NCBI GenBank assembly: GCA_026392325.1
Contig: JAPLCH010000034.1
Span: 1 to 7,268, forward strand
Direction of reading: 5' to 3'
Origin: Solirubrobacterales bacterium
GTDB lineage: Bacteria > Actinomycetota > Thermoleophilia > Solirubrobacterales > Solirubrobacteraceae
DNA: 7,268 nt
How positions within the stretch are numbered: position 1 is the stretch's first letter; every line of letters starts with the position of its first letter. This document shows, one piece after another, positions 1-6,442 of this stretch. The position numbers and the translations under genes are program-made. The notes under the pieces were generated by a model. That model had not been told where the DNA came from. It worked only from the letters and a program-made list of their open reading frames with translations, and made no database searches.

Positions 1-1535
1 CATGGGTCAGGTCCGGCGACTGCGCCACGGCTTGCACTGCGAATGAAGTTGTAGGTGGCGAGAAGGATGCCGACGGCCAGGATGAATGAACCAACGGTGG
101 AGATCATGTTTTCTGTCTGCCATCCGGTGGCCGTTCCGTACTCGTAGATTCGGCGAGGCATTCCCTCAAGGCCGAGCGAATGCTGGATCAGGAAGGTGAC
201 ATTGAAGCCAACCAATATCAGCCAGAACGCGGCCTTGGCCATCTTTTCGCTCAGCATCCGACCAGTGAACTTGGGATACCAGTAGTGGAGGCCTGCGAAT
301 ACTCCGAACACTGCTCCGCCCATCAGGGTGTAGTGGAAGTGGGCGACCACAAAGTAGGTGTCTTGAAGTTGCCAGTCGACTGGGAAGACCGCGAGGAACA
401 TGCCGGTCACGCCGCCAAAAATGAACACGGAAAGGAAACCGGCTGCGTAGTAGAAAGGTGACGCAGTAATGATTGACCCCTTCCAGATGGTGGCCAGCCA
501 GTTGAACATCTTTACACCAGTCGGAATCGCAACAAGAAGTGTTGTGACCATGAAGATTGCCGAAACGATTGCGGGGCTTGGCACCGTGTACATGTGGTGG
601 AACCAGACGAGCATCGAGATGAGCCCGATGACAAGAGTGGAAGTCGCTATTGCCTTGTAACCGAAGATTGACTTACGGGCGAATACAGGCAGTACCTCGC
701 TGACCATGCCGAAGGCTGGCAGCACAATGATGTAAACCTCTGGGTGACCAAAGAACCAGAAAAGGTGCTGCCAGAGAATCGGCGATCCACCATGTGTTGG
801 GTCAAAGAATGCGGTTCCGTAATTCCTGTCAAACAGGAGCATTGTCACGGCGCCGGCCGCTACCGGAAGGGCGACGATCAGAAGCACGGAGTAGGTCAGG
901 ATTGTCCAGCAGAAGAGCGGAATACGGCTCCAGCTCATACCTGGAGCACGCATCGTGATGATCGTTGCCACGAAGTTGATTGCACCCAGAAGGGATGACA
1001 CGCCGGTCAGGTGGATCAGGAAGATCCAAGCGTCCTGACCGCCACTCGGCGAGTAAACGGCTGAGGAAAGCGGTGGATACGACGTCCAACCGGCTTCAGG
1101 TGGAGTGAAGAAAAGAGTTGTGTAGAAGACGAGTCCACCAGCGAGTAGAAGCCAGTAAGAGAGGGCGTTGAGGCGAGGGAACGCCATGTCCCGTGCGCCA
1201 AGCTGCAGCGGAAGCACATAGTTGGCAACGCCGGCCATCATTGGCGCGACGAAGAGGAAGAGCATGGTCGTGCCATGCATCGTGAAGAGCTGGTTGTAGT
1301 GCTCTGGGGTGATCAGCGAGTTATTGGCAACGCCGAGCTGAAGTCGGATCATCATTGCCTCTGCACCGCCAACAAGGAAGAAAGCGAAGGTCGTGACCAT
1401 GTACATGATCCCGATCTTCTTGTGATCGGTCGTCGTGAACCACGATGCCCAACGCTGCTTGACTGGCGGCTTGGCAACCTTGTGGGTCACCAGCTCGGGG
1501 AATCCGGCGTTGGAGTGTTCGACTGTTGCTGACAT
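1..1535 (-). CDS. ctaD: Cytochrome c oxidase subunit I (aa3-type), C-terminus cut by the window edge
   Basis: This is the catalytic subunit of the proton-pumping terminal oxidase in the cytoplasmic membrane, which reduces O2 to water. The gene reads from ATG at 1535 and leaves the window at position 1 after 511 codons; family members are usually about 550-580 residues, so only the tail is missing. Visible ligands are His87 in TMHGTTM (heme a), His264 and Tyr268 in GHPEVY (CuB and the cross-linked Tyr), His313/His314 in FHHMYT (CuB), His399 (heme a3) and His401 (heme a) in VVAHFHY. Asp116 in GARDMAFPRLN marks the D channel, Glu266 in GHPEV its inner end, and Lys342 in PTGVKMF the K channel, so this is an A1-type enzyme. 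About 11-12 hydrophobic segments are present. A GGGAG motif lies 9 nt before the ATG, directly after the ctaC stop, which fixes the start. No frameshift or missing motif was seen. Confidence 0.97.
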   Translation of the reverse strand, partial: MSATVEHSNAGFPELVTHKVAKPPVKQRWASWFTTTDHKKIGIMYMVTTFAFFLVGGAEAMMIRLQLGVANNSLITPEHYNQLFTMHGTTMLFLFVAPMMAGVANYVLPLQLGARDMAFPRLNALSYWLLLAGGLVFYTTLFFTPPEAGWTSYPPLSSAVYSPSGGQDAWIFLIHLTGVSSLLGAINFVATIITMRAPGMSWSRIPLFCWTILTYSVLLIVALPVAAGAVTMLLFDRNYGTAFFDPTHGGSPILWQHLFWFFGHPEVYIIVLPAFGMVSEVLPVFARKSIFGYKAIATSTLVIGLISMLVWFHHMYTVPSPAIVSAIFMVTTLLVAIPTGVKMFNWLATIWKGSIITASPFYYAAGFLSVFIFGGVTGMFLAVFPVDWQLQDTYFVVAHFHYTLMGGAVFGVFAGLHYWYPKFTGRMLSEKMAKAAFWLILVGFNVTFLIQHSLGLEGMPRRIYEYGTATGWQTENMISTVGSFILAVGILLATYNFIRSASRGAVAGPDP

Positions 1536-1549
1536 TCTCGTGGTCTCCC

Positions 1550-2503
1550 TTACGACGGCGGCGTGAGGTCTGTGATCTGGCCCTGGCGGGTCAGCTTCTG
1601 ACGGGTCTTGATGCTCTGCTGGTTGGCATCAGCAAGCCAAACCTTGAAAGCAGCATGCGTGACGATTCGGACCGAAGCAAGCATGTTGGCGTGCTGGCGG
1701 CCACACAGCTCAGCGCACTGGCCGGTGTAGACGTCTCCAGCAGCGTTCTTCGGCGCTGGGGCCTTGAACCACGTGTAGTTGGTTGAGCCTGGAACGGCGT
1801 CGAACTTGCCACCAAGAGCTGGAATCCACCATGAGTGAATGACATCTGTGGCCTGAATCCGAAGTACAACAACGGTTTCGGCAGGAGCAACCATCTGCGT
1901 GTAGGCGAATGGGCTGTCCAGCTTGTTGCCATACGTGTAACGCCAGATGAACTGTCGCCCAGTGACATTGATGGTGATCTTCTTGCCATCTGGCGGATTT
2001 GGCGTTGAAACAAGGCTCGCGGAGGCCGATGACTGAGCGAACTCAGCGATGGGCTGCCCGTTGGGTGGAGTGGTGATGTCCGGAAGCATGATGAATGTGC
2101 CAGCTGCCAAGACGGCGACGAGGCCGACCGCACCGATGGTCCAGCCGATTTCAAGCTTGTTGTTGTCAGTAGGCCCTGAGGCAACTGCTCCCGTTGATGC
2201 GCGGTACTTGAGGATGCTCCTGATCAGGAACACCTCGACGGCAAGGAAGACGATCATCCCGAAGAACATGATGATGTTGTAAAGATCTGCGATCGCATTC
2301 GCGTTTGGCGATCCACCCGACCGCGGAACAGCGGTGATCGCCGACGCTGAGGCTGGTGCGAGCAGCAGGGCTGCTCCTGCCGCCAGAGCGAGGAACGAGG
2401 TTACGCGGGGCTTTGAAAAAGAGGAGGAACTCACAGCGGCGGGATCATACCGTCGCGAGCGGGCGTGGCGGAGTGTGCCTGAAATTGGTCGTCTCATTGG
2501 CAT
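1550..2503 (-). CDS. ctaC: Cytochrome c oxidase subunit II (CuA subunit)
   Basis: This subunit accepts electrons from cytochrome c at its dinuclear CuA centre and passes them to subunit I. From ATG 2503 it has 317 residues. A basic N-terminal region (about 1-34) leads into a hydrophobic signal segment ending at ASASA, with likely cleavage after residue 55. No lipobox cysteine is seen. Two membrane helices follow (about 75-99 and 121-140), then the periplasmic cupredoxin domain. CuA ligands are His223 (in VIHSWW), and Cys263, Cys267, His271 and Met274 in CAELCGRQHANM; Glu265 lies between the two cysteines. The aromatic entry patch is GRQFIWRYTYG (Trp187). The start was chosen because GAGG sits 6 nt upstream of ATG 2503. 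A TTG at 2518 would overlap the preceding gene, and a GTG at 2434 would give a shorter signal peptide but has no ribosome site. The gene begins 1 nt after the crotonase stop and ends 14 nt before ctaD. Confidence 0.96.
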   Translation of the reverse strand: MPMRRPISGTLRHARSRRYDPAAVSSSSFSKPRVTSFLALAAGAALLLAPASASAITAVPRSGGSPNANAIADLYNIIMFFGMIVFLAVEVFLIRSILKYRASTGAVASGPTDNNKLEIGWTIGAVGLVAVLAAGTFIMLPDITTPPNGQPIAEFAQSSASASLVSTPNPPDGKKITINVTGRQFIWRYTYGNKLDSPFAYTQMVAPAETVVVLRIQATDVIHSWWIPALGGKFDAVPGSTNYTWFKAPAPKNAAGDVYTGQCAELCGRQHANMLASVRIVTHAAFKVWLADANQQSIKTRQKLTRQGQITDLTPPS

Positions 2504-2504
2504 G

Positions 2505-3320
2505 TCAATCCTCGCCAAATCGAGCGTCGCGGCCTTCCAGGAAGGCGGTCACTCCCTCACGGAAGTCTGCGCTCGCGGCCTGACCTTGCTGGAGCGTTGC
2601 CTCAAGGGCCAGCTGGGCTTCAAGGTTCGGGAAACACGAGGCATTGAGCTGGGCCTTTGCGCCTGCGTATGAACTCGTTGCGCCCTTTGAAAGCTTGAGG
2701 ATCAGTGCCTCCGACGCAGCCTCAAACTCGTCGTCGCTGACAAGCCTGTTTACAAGACCCCACTCGGCGGCTTGGGTTCCACTTACTCGTTCGGCAAGCA
2801 GTGCCATCTCGCTCGCTCTTGAGAACCCAGCGCGGGCGGGAATGAATGCGGAGGCTCCTCCGTCGGGAACGAGGCCGATCGATGCGAAGGAAAGGAGGAA
2901 GTAAGCACTCTCGGAGGCGAGGACAAGGTCACAGGCAAGGGCCATGGAGCATGCAACTCCCACTGCTGGACCGTGCACTGAGGCCAAAACGGGCTTCGGC
3001 ATGCGCCTGATTCCCAGCATTACTGGGTGATAGCGGTCATGCAGGGCCTTCTCCAAATTCGGTGCGCCATTCTCATCAAGGTCACTGAAGCCCTCTTTTA
3101 GATCGGCACCTGACGAGAACGCGCGGCCTGCGCCACGGATCTCCACTGCGCGAATGGAAGTGTCAGTCTCGACCCTTGCGATTGCATCCTTGAGGTCAGC
3201 TCCGATTCCGCTGTCCCAAGCATTCAGGGCGTGGGGACGGTTCAGAACGATCCTCGCCGCTGCTCCATTCCGGAGAAGCTCGATGTTCTCGTACTCGTCA
3301 TATGCGATCCATTCGCTCAC
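2505..3320 (-). CDS. Enoyl-CoA hydratase/isomerase (crotonase) family protein, PaaG-like
   Basis: This is a 271-residue crotonase-fold acyl-CoA enzyme, expected to be soluble, starting at GTG 3320. The CoA-binding and oxyanion-hole segments are AFSSGADLKE (67-76) and VHGPAVGVACSMA (115-127). The active-site stretch SIGLVPDGG (147-155) and the C-terminal DFREGVTAFLEGR (252-264) resemble PaaG-type 1,2-epoxyphenylacetyl-CoA isomerases and related enoyl-CoA isomerases. By hand alignment with rat mitochondrial hydratase, the second catalytic glutamate (Glu164) is kept as Glu171, while the first (Glu144) is replaced by a non-acidic residue; Asp153 in VPD is present. This favours isomerase-type over classical hydratase chemistry, but the substrate cannot be read from the sequence. 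The start is supported by AGGA 8 nt upstream, formed partly by the TAG stop of the preceding SDR gene, 10 nt away. The stop is 1 nt before ctaC, so translation of the two is probably coupled. Confidence 0.92.
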   Translation of the reverse strand: MSEWIAYDEYENIELLRNGAAARIVLNRPHALNAWDSGIGADLKDAIARVETDTSIRAVEIRGAGRAFSSGADLKEGFSDLDENGAPNLEKALHDRYHPVMLGIRRMPKPVLASVHGPAVGVACSMALACDLVLASESAYFLLSFASIGLVPDGGASAFIPARAGFSRASEMALLAERVSGTQAAEWGLVNRLVSDDEFEAASEALILKLSKGATSSYAGAKAQLNASCFPNLEAQLALEATLQQGQAASADFREGVTAFLEGRDARFGED

Positions 3321-3330
3321 GGCGCCGATC

Positions 3331-4323
3331 CTACGAGACCGGGACAGCTGGGAGCAGTCCGGTCTCCCTGAACCACTCTTCTGTGCGCTTCATTCCCTCG
3401 GCAAGGTCCACCGTTGGACTCCAGCCCAGAAGGGTCTGAGCAAGCTCAGTTGAGTAGCCGGCACGTCTGCTGATGAAAGTCATGGCCGTTCTGGAGACCT
3501 CGGGTGTTCGCCTGAGCGCCCTCGCTCCAAGTTCCATCGCGGTCGCCGCAACAGTTGCCAGCGGCCGTGGGGCAGTTGGGGTCTTGTCCTTCCCGAGCAT
3601 CCTTGAGTAATAACCGAAGAAGTCTGCGGCGGATACCGGATCCCCAGCGAAGCCCGTCACAGCCCTGCCTGCAGCCTTGGGCTCCCAGAGGGCACGAAGG
3701 ACAAGGTCGACCAAGTCGTCGACATAGACAGGAGTCATCAGGCCCTCGCCAGCACCAGGCAGGATGAACCTTCCCCGCTTGAGCGCCTCAAGGGGACGCA
3801 CGGACCATGGGGCAGACCTGGGGCCGTAAACATCTCCCGGCCTAACGACAGCAGCGCCTCGGCGAAGTGCGAGCTCATCACTTGCAGCCTTCGTGTCCAC
3901 ATACGGGACGCCTTGCCTTCTCGGCCATGAGCTGTCAACCGGTGGCCTGTCGAACTCATATCCCCAAGACGCAACCGAGCTGAGGTGAACAAGACCATCA
4001 ATTCCCGCCGCAGAAGCAGCGTCGATCACATTCCTTGTTCCCCGAACGTTGACCTCAATGAAATCCTCCATAGGGCCGTGGTCGGAGACGATGGCTGCGG
4101 TATGAACTACCCGGGATACGCCTCTCATCGCACGGTCAAGGCCACCTTTGTCGGATGTGCTGCAATTGATGAACTCCGCTCCCACGGCCGCCAAGGCCGC
4201 TTCGCCATCAGGGTTGACATCGAGACCAACGACTTCGTGTCCCTCCTCAACGAGGCTTCTGGCTGTTGCGAGGCCAATGAACCCAGCGCCTCCAGTAATT
4301 GCTATTCGGGTGCGTTTCGCCAT
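3331..4323 (-). CDS. NAD-dependent epimerase/dehydratase (extended SDR family)
   Basis: This is a 330-residue Rossmann-fold oxidoreductase, the first gene of the leftward string. The nucleotide-binding motif TGGAGFIG is at 10-17, Asp35 ends the second strand (GLDV) and favours NAD over NADP, and HTAA (74-77) is the usual third-strand loop. The catalytic set is Ser115/Ser116 in HLSSVAS with Tyr141 and Lys145 in YVDTK. RPGDVYGPR (161-169) is the conserved extended-SDR substrate-side loop. Overall it resembles the 3-beta-hydroxysteroid dehydrogenase/NSDHL-like and nucleotide-sugar epimerase branches; the substrate is not recognisable. ATG 4323 was chosen because MAKRTRIAITGG puts the first strand at the N-terminus as usual. 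The frame stays open to 4374, but those 17 extra residues (with ATG codons there) are not needed by the fold and would consume the divergent gap. No good Shine-Dalgarno precedes ATG 4323, so a leaderless transcript is possible. Confidence 0.93.
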   Translation of the reverse strand: MAKRTRIAITGGAGFIGLATARSLVEEGHEVVGLDVNPDGEAALAAVGAEFINCSTSDKGGLDRAMRGVSRVVHTAAIVSDHGPMEDFIEVNVRGTRNVIDAASAAGIDGLVHLSSVASWGYEFDRPPVDSSWPRRQGVPYVDTKAASDELALRRGAAVVRPGDVYGPRSAPWSVRPLEALKRGRFILPGAGEGLMTPVYVDDLVDLVLRALWEPKAAGRAVTGFAGDPVSAADFFGYYSRMLGKDKTPTAPRPLATVAATAMELGARALRRTPEVSRTAMTFISRRAGYSTELAQTLLGWSPTVDLAEGMKRTEEWFRETGLLPAVPVS

Positions 4324-4373
4324 TGGAGAAGTATGACCCCACCTGTAGGCTCGGCGAGGTGAGGAAGGCATCA
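4324..4373. promoter_or_regulatory. Divergent intergenic gap between the two operons
   Basis: This 50-bp gap is the only place in the window where two genes point away from each other, so promoters for both strings must lie in or next to it. On the minus strand, CATACT (4337-4332) matches the TATAAT consensus at 4 of 6 bases and ends 6 nt before ATG 4323, the spacing expected for a leaderless transcript. No convincing -35 box was found. On the plus strand the last part is occupied by the PAP2 ribosome site, and a TATGAC at 4332-4337 is the only -10-like hexamer. No clear operator palindrome was seen. The role is inferred from gene layout, not from strong motifs. Confidence 0.4.
4361..4368 (+). 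promoter_or_regulatory. Ribosome binding site deciding the PAP2 start
   Basis: The sequence gaggaagg contains a strong Shine-Dalgarno (AGGAAGG) and lies 5 nt before TTG 4374. It supports that TTG over the in-frame GTG 4359 and the far upstream TTG 4299, which would run into the divergent SDR gene. Confidence 0.6.
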
Positions 4374-5294
4374 TTGATCAGGGCAATTGCATTGGGCTCG
4401 GTCGCTGCTGGCGTCGCCGCTCCACTCCTGCGTCGTCGAGTCAAGCTTCCCCCGCTGGTGACTCTTGCCACTGCCGCAGCCGCTCCGGTTGGACTGAGCG
4501 TTGCATTTCCCAGATCCCGCAAGCGGGACATCGGGGTGTGTGCACTTCAAATGTGGGCGTATATGGCTGCCTACGAGATCCCAAATGACGACCATGAGGC
4601 CCTTGAGGCCCGAGTTCATATCGACTACCCGTTGAGGGTTGACCGGGTACTTGGATTTGGCAGTACGCCAACGCACCGACTCCAAGGCCTCTTTGCCCAC
4701 CCAGGTGAGATCCAAGGCTACGAGAAGGTATTTGTCTGGGCGCACTGGGTTTGGTTCCTGGTTCCGCACTCAACTGCCCTCTACGTGCTCTTGCGCAGGA
4801 GGGAACAGTTTGCCGAGGCCGCCGTACTCACTTACGCGGTATTTGATCTGGGCGCTGCCGTGTACTGGCTGCTTCCCACAGCCCCACCTTGGTACGCGGC
4901 AGAGCAGGGCCGGTTTGATGACGGGCACACACCGCGGGTTCGGCGGATGATGATCGAGTACGGCTCCCAGTTCTGGAAGCACCGCTGGGGTCCGCTCTAC
5001 TCTTCGCTTGCAGGTAATCCGCTTGCTGCCATGCCGTCACTTCACTTCGCCACATCAGTCATGGCAGCCCGGATTCTCGGAAGAACTGGGCGACTTCCGG
5101 GTGCTATTGGATGGACTTACGCAGGAACGCTCGGGCTCTCTCTCGTCTATCTGGGTGAGCACTATGTGATTGACCTGCTCGCCGGAGCCGCGCTCGCTGA
5201 GGGAGTGGTGCTCGCGAGCGGTCCCCTCAAGTCGACCGCAGTTTCGCTTGCTGCCGGGCTGGAACGCCTCCAGCGACTTGGAGCGGGAGCTTGA
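4374..5294 (+). CDS. PAP2-family membrane protein (PAP2_3 / inositol-phosphotransferase-like)
   Basis: This is a polytopic membrane protein of 306 residues from TTG 4374, with about six hydrophobic segments. The PAP2 catalytic signatures are AMPSLHFATS (219-228, His224) and SLVYLGEHYVID (256-267, His263 and Asp267), corresponding to family motifs C2 and C3. The upstream PTAPPW (168-173) is typical of the PAP2_3 branch, which includes Aur1-type inositol phosphotransferases. Compared with classical lipid phosphatases, PSGH is PSLH, the C3 arginine is replaced by leucine, and no K-x6-RP motif is obvious. It therefore probably acts on a membrane phospholipid or polyprenyl-phosphate head group, as phosphatase or phosphotransferase; the substrate is unknown. 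The start is the TTG with an AGGAAGG site 5 nt upstream; a GTG at 4359 is the main alternative. Its TGA overlaps the TTG start of the next gene by 4 nt, implying coupled translation with the UPF0104 protein. Confidence 0.9.
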   Translation: MIRAIALGSVAAGVAAPLLRRRVKLPPLVTLATAAAAPVGLSVAFPRSRKRDIGVCALQMWAYMAAYEIPNDDHEALEARVHIDYPLRVDRVLGFGSTPTHRLQGLFAHPGEIQGYEKVFVWAHWVWFLVPHSTALYVLLRRREQFAEAAVLTYAVFDLGAAVYWLLPTAPPWYAAEQGRFDDGHTPRVRRMMIEYGSQFWKHRWGPLYSSLAGNPLAAMPSLHFATSVMAARILGRTGRLPGAIGWTYAGTLGLSLVYLGEHYVIDLLAGAALAEGVVLASGPLKSTAVSLAAGLERLQRLGAGA

Positions 5295-6442
5295 CTTCGG
5301 CGGGCGACACCGACCGCAAGCTGAACCTTGAGGACCGTGAGGATGGCGATGAGGACTTCGGGCTTGAAGGCAACGGACCCAAGCTCCGCCTGAATCGCCG
5401 TGCGGTTATCGGTGCATTCATCTTCGTTGCTGCGGCAATCGCATTCCTCTACGTGGTCCTGCCCCAGATTGGAGGGCTCAACCAGACATGGCATCGCCTC
5501 GATGAAGGCAATGGAGGCTGGCTCGCAATCGCTGCCCTGCTTGAGGTTGGCTCCTACGCCGGTTATGTCGTCCTTCTCAAGACGGTCGTCCCATCCCATA
5601 AGGGTCGCTTTACATGGACCACGGCATACCTCGTCACATTGGCCGGAGTTGCTGCAACGAGGCTCTTTGCGGCGGCAGGAGCAGGTGGGATCGCTCTCAC
5701 ATTCTGGGGAATCAGGCGCACCGGGGTTCCCCGCAGGGAGGTCGCAGTCCGAATCACCGCATTCATGGTCTGTCTCTATTCCGTATTCATGGTCACTGTG
5801 GTGATCGCAGGAATCGGTTTGAGCACCGGAATCTTCGATGGTCCTGCCCCAATTGGGTTGACAGTGCTTCCAGCCGTGCTTGCCGCGACCGTGATCATCA
5901 TCTTCCTGCTGTTTGCACTCGTTCCGGGCGACAGCGAAAGGCGGTTGAAAGCCTGGTCGCATGGACGTGGAGAGGTTGCCTCGGTTGCCGGTCGACTTGC
6001 CGTCGCTCCAGCGGCTATCGCTGCTGGCACGCGCGTCGCGCTGCGGCTCCTCAAGGAGCGGCACCCTGGGATGCTCGGGGCGGTTGCCTGGTGGTACTTC
6101 GACATCGCAGTTCTCTGGGCATGCATTCGCGCTTTCAATGGGGACCCGGCAATAGTCACGGTCGTCATGGCTTACTTCGTTGGACAGCTGGGGAACCTGC
6201 TTCCCCTGCCCGGCGGCATTGGTGGAGTTGAAGGCGCAATGGTCGGAGCGCTCGCAGCGTTTGGTCTTGACGCCGGCCTCGCACTTGTCGCAGTTCTCTC
6301 CTACCGAGCGTTCTCTTTTTGGCTTCCGACGGTTCCGGGGGCTATTGCGTTCGTTCAACTGAGGAGAAGGGCGACCGGGTGGGCAGCGGAAGATGCGATC
6401 GACAACGAGGCCCCAGTCTCCCCGGGTACACTCGCCACATGA
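5291..6442 (+). CDS. UPF0104 / lysylphosphatidylglycerol synthase TM-domain family protein
   Basis: This is an integral membrane protein of 383 residues with about eight or nine hydrophobic segments (near 38-57, 77-97, 108-128, 152-175, 188-211, 262-282, 287-306, 313-332 and 334-356). An acidic cytoplasmic N-terminus (residues 12-27) precedes the first helix. The family hallmarks are RLFAAAGAGG (124-133) and the strongly conserved NLLPLPGGIGGVEG (302-315), followed by SYRAFSFWLP (337-346). The family includes the flippase half of MprF and AglD-like proteins, so a role in moving or modifying membrane lipids is likely; there is no soluble aminoacyltransferase domain, so it is not a full MprF. 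TTG 5291 is the only reasonable start: GGAG lies 7 nt upstream, and it overlaps the PAP2 stop in the sequence TTGA. Its own TGA overlaps the trxB ATG (ATGA). Pairing with a PAP2 protein supports a joint envelope-lipid role, which is inference. Confidence 0.9.
   Translation: MTSAGDTDRKLNLEDREDGDEDFGLEGNGPKLRLNRRAVIGAFIFVAAAIAFLYVVLPQIGGLNQTWHRLDEGNGGWLAIAALLEVGSYAGYVVLLKTVVPSHKGRFTWTTAYLVTLAGVAATRLFAAAGAGGIALTFWGIRRTGVPRREVAVRITAFMVCLYSVFMVTVVIAGIGLSTGIFDGPAPIGLTVLPAVLAATVIIIFLLFALVPGDSERRLKAWSHGRGEVASVAGRLAVAPAAIAAGTRVALRLLKERHPGMLGAVAWWYFDIAVLWACIRAFNGDPAIVTVVMAYFVGQLGNLLPLPGGIGGVEGAMVGALAAFGLDAGLALVAVLSYRAFSFWLPTVPGAIAFVQLRRRATGWAAEDAIDNEAPVSPGTLAT

Noticed and set aside
1591..2184. Minus-strand frame of 197 codons inside ctaC
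   Set aside because: It is a Ser/Arg/Pro-rich out-of-frame reading of ctaC, which carries a complete CuA site in its own frame.
3985..4362. Plus-strand frame of 125 codons opposite the SDR gene
   Set aside because: It is an antisense shadow of the Rossmann nucleotide-binding region with no recognisable motif.
4324..4374. Upstream extension of the SDR start to 4374
   Set aside because: The added 17 residues precede the usual first strand, are not part of the fold, and would leave no space between divergent genes.
5162..6358. Long minus-strand open frame (398 codons) opposite the UPF0104 gene
   Set aside because: It is rich in Cys, Asp, Arg and Ser with no domain or hydrophobic pattern, and lies wholly opposite two well-supported membrane-protein genes. 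It is an antisense shadow.
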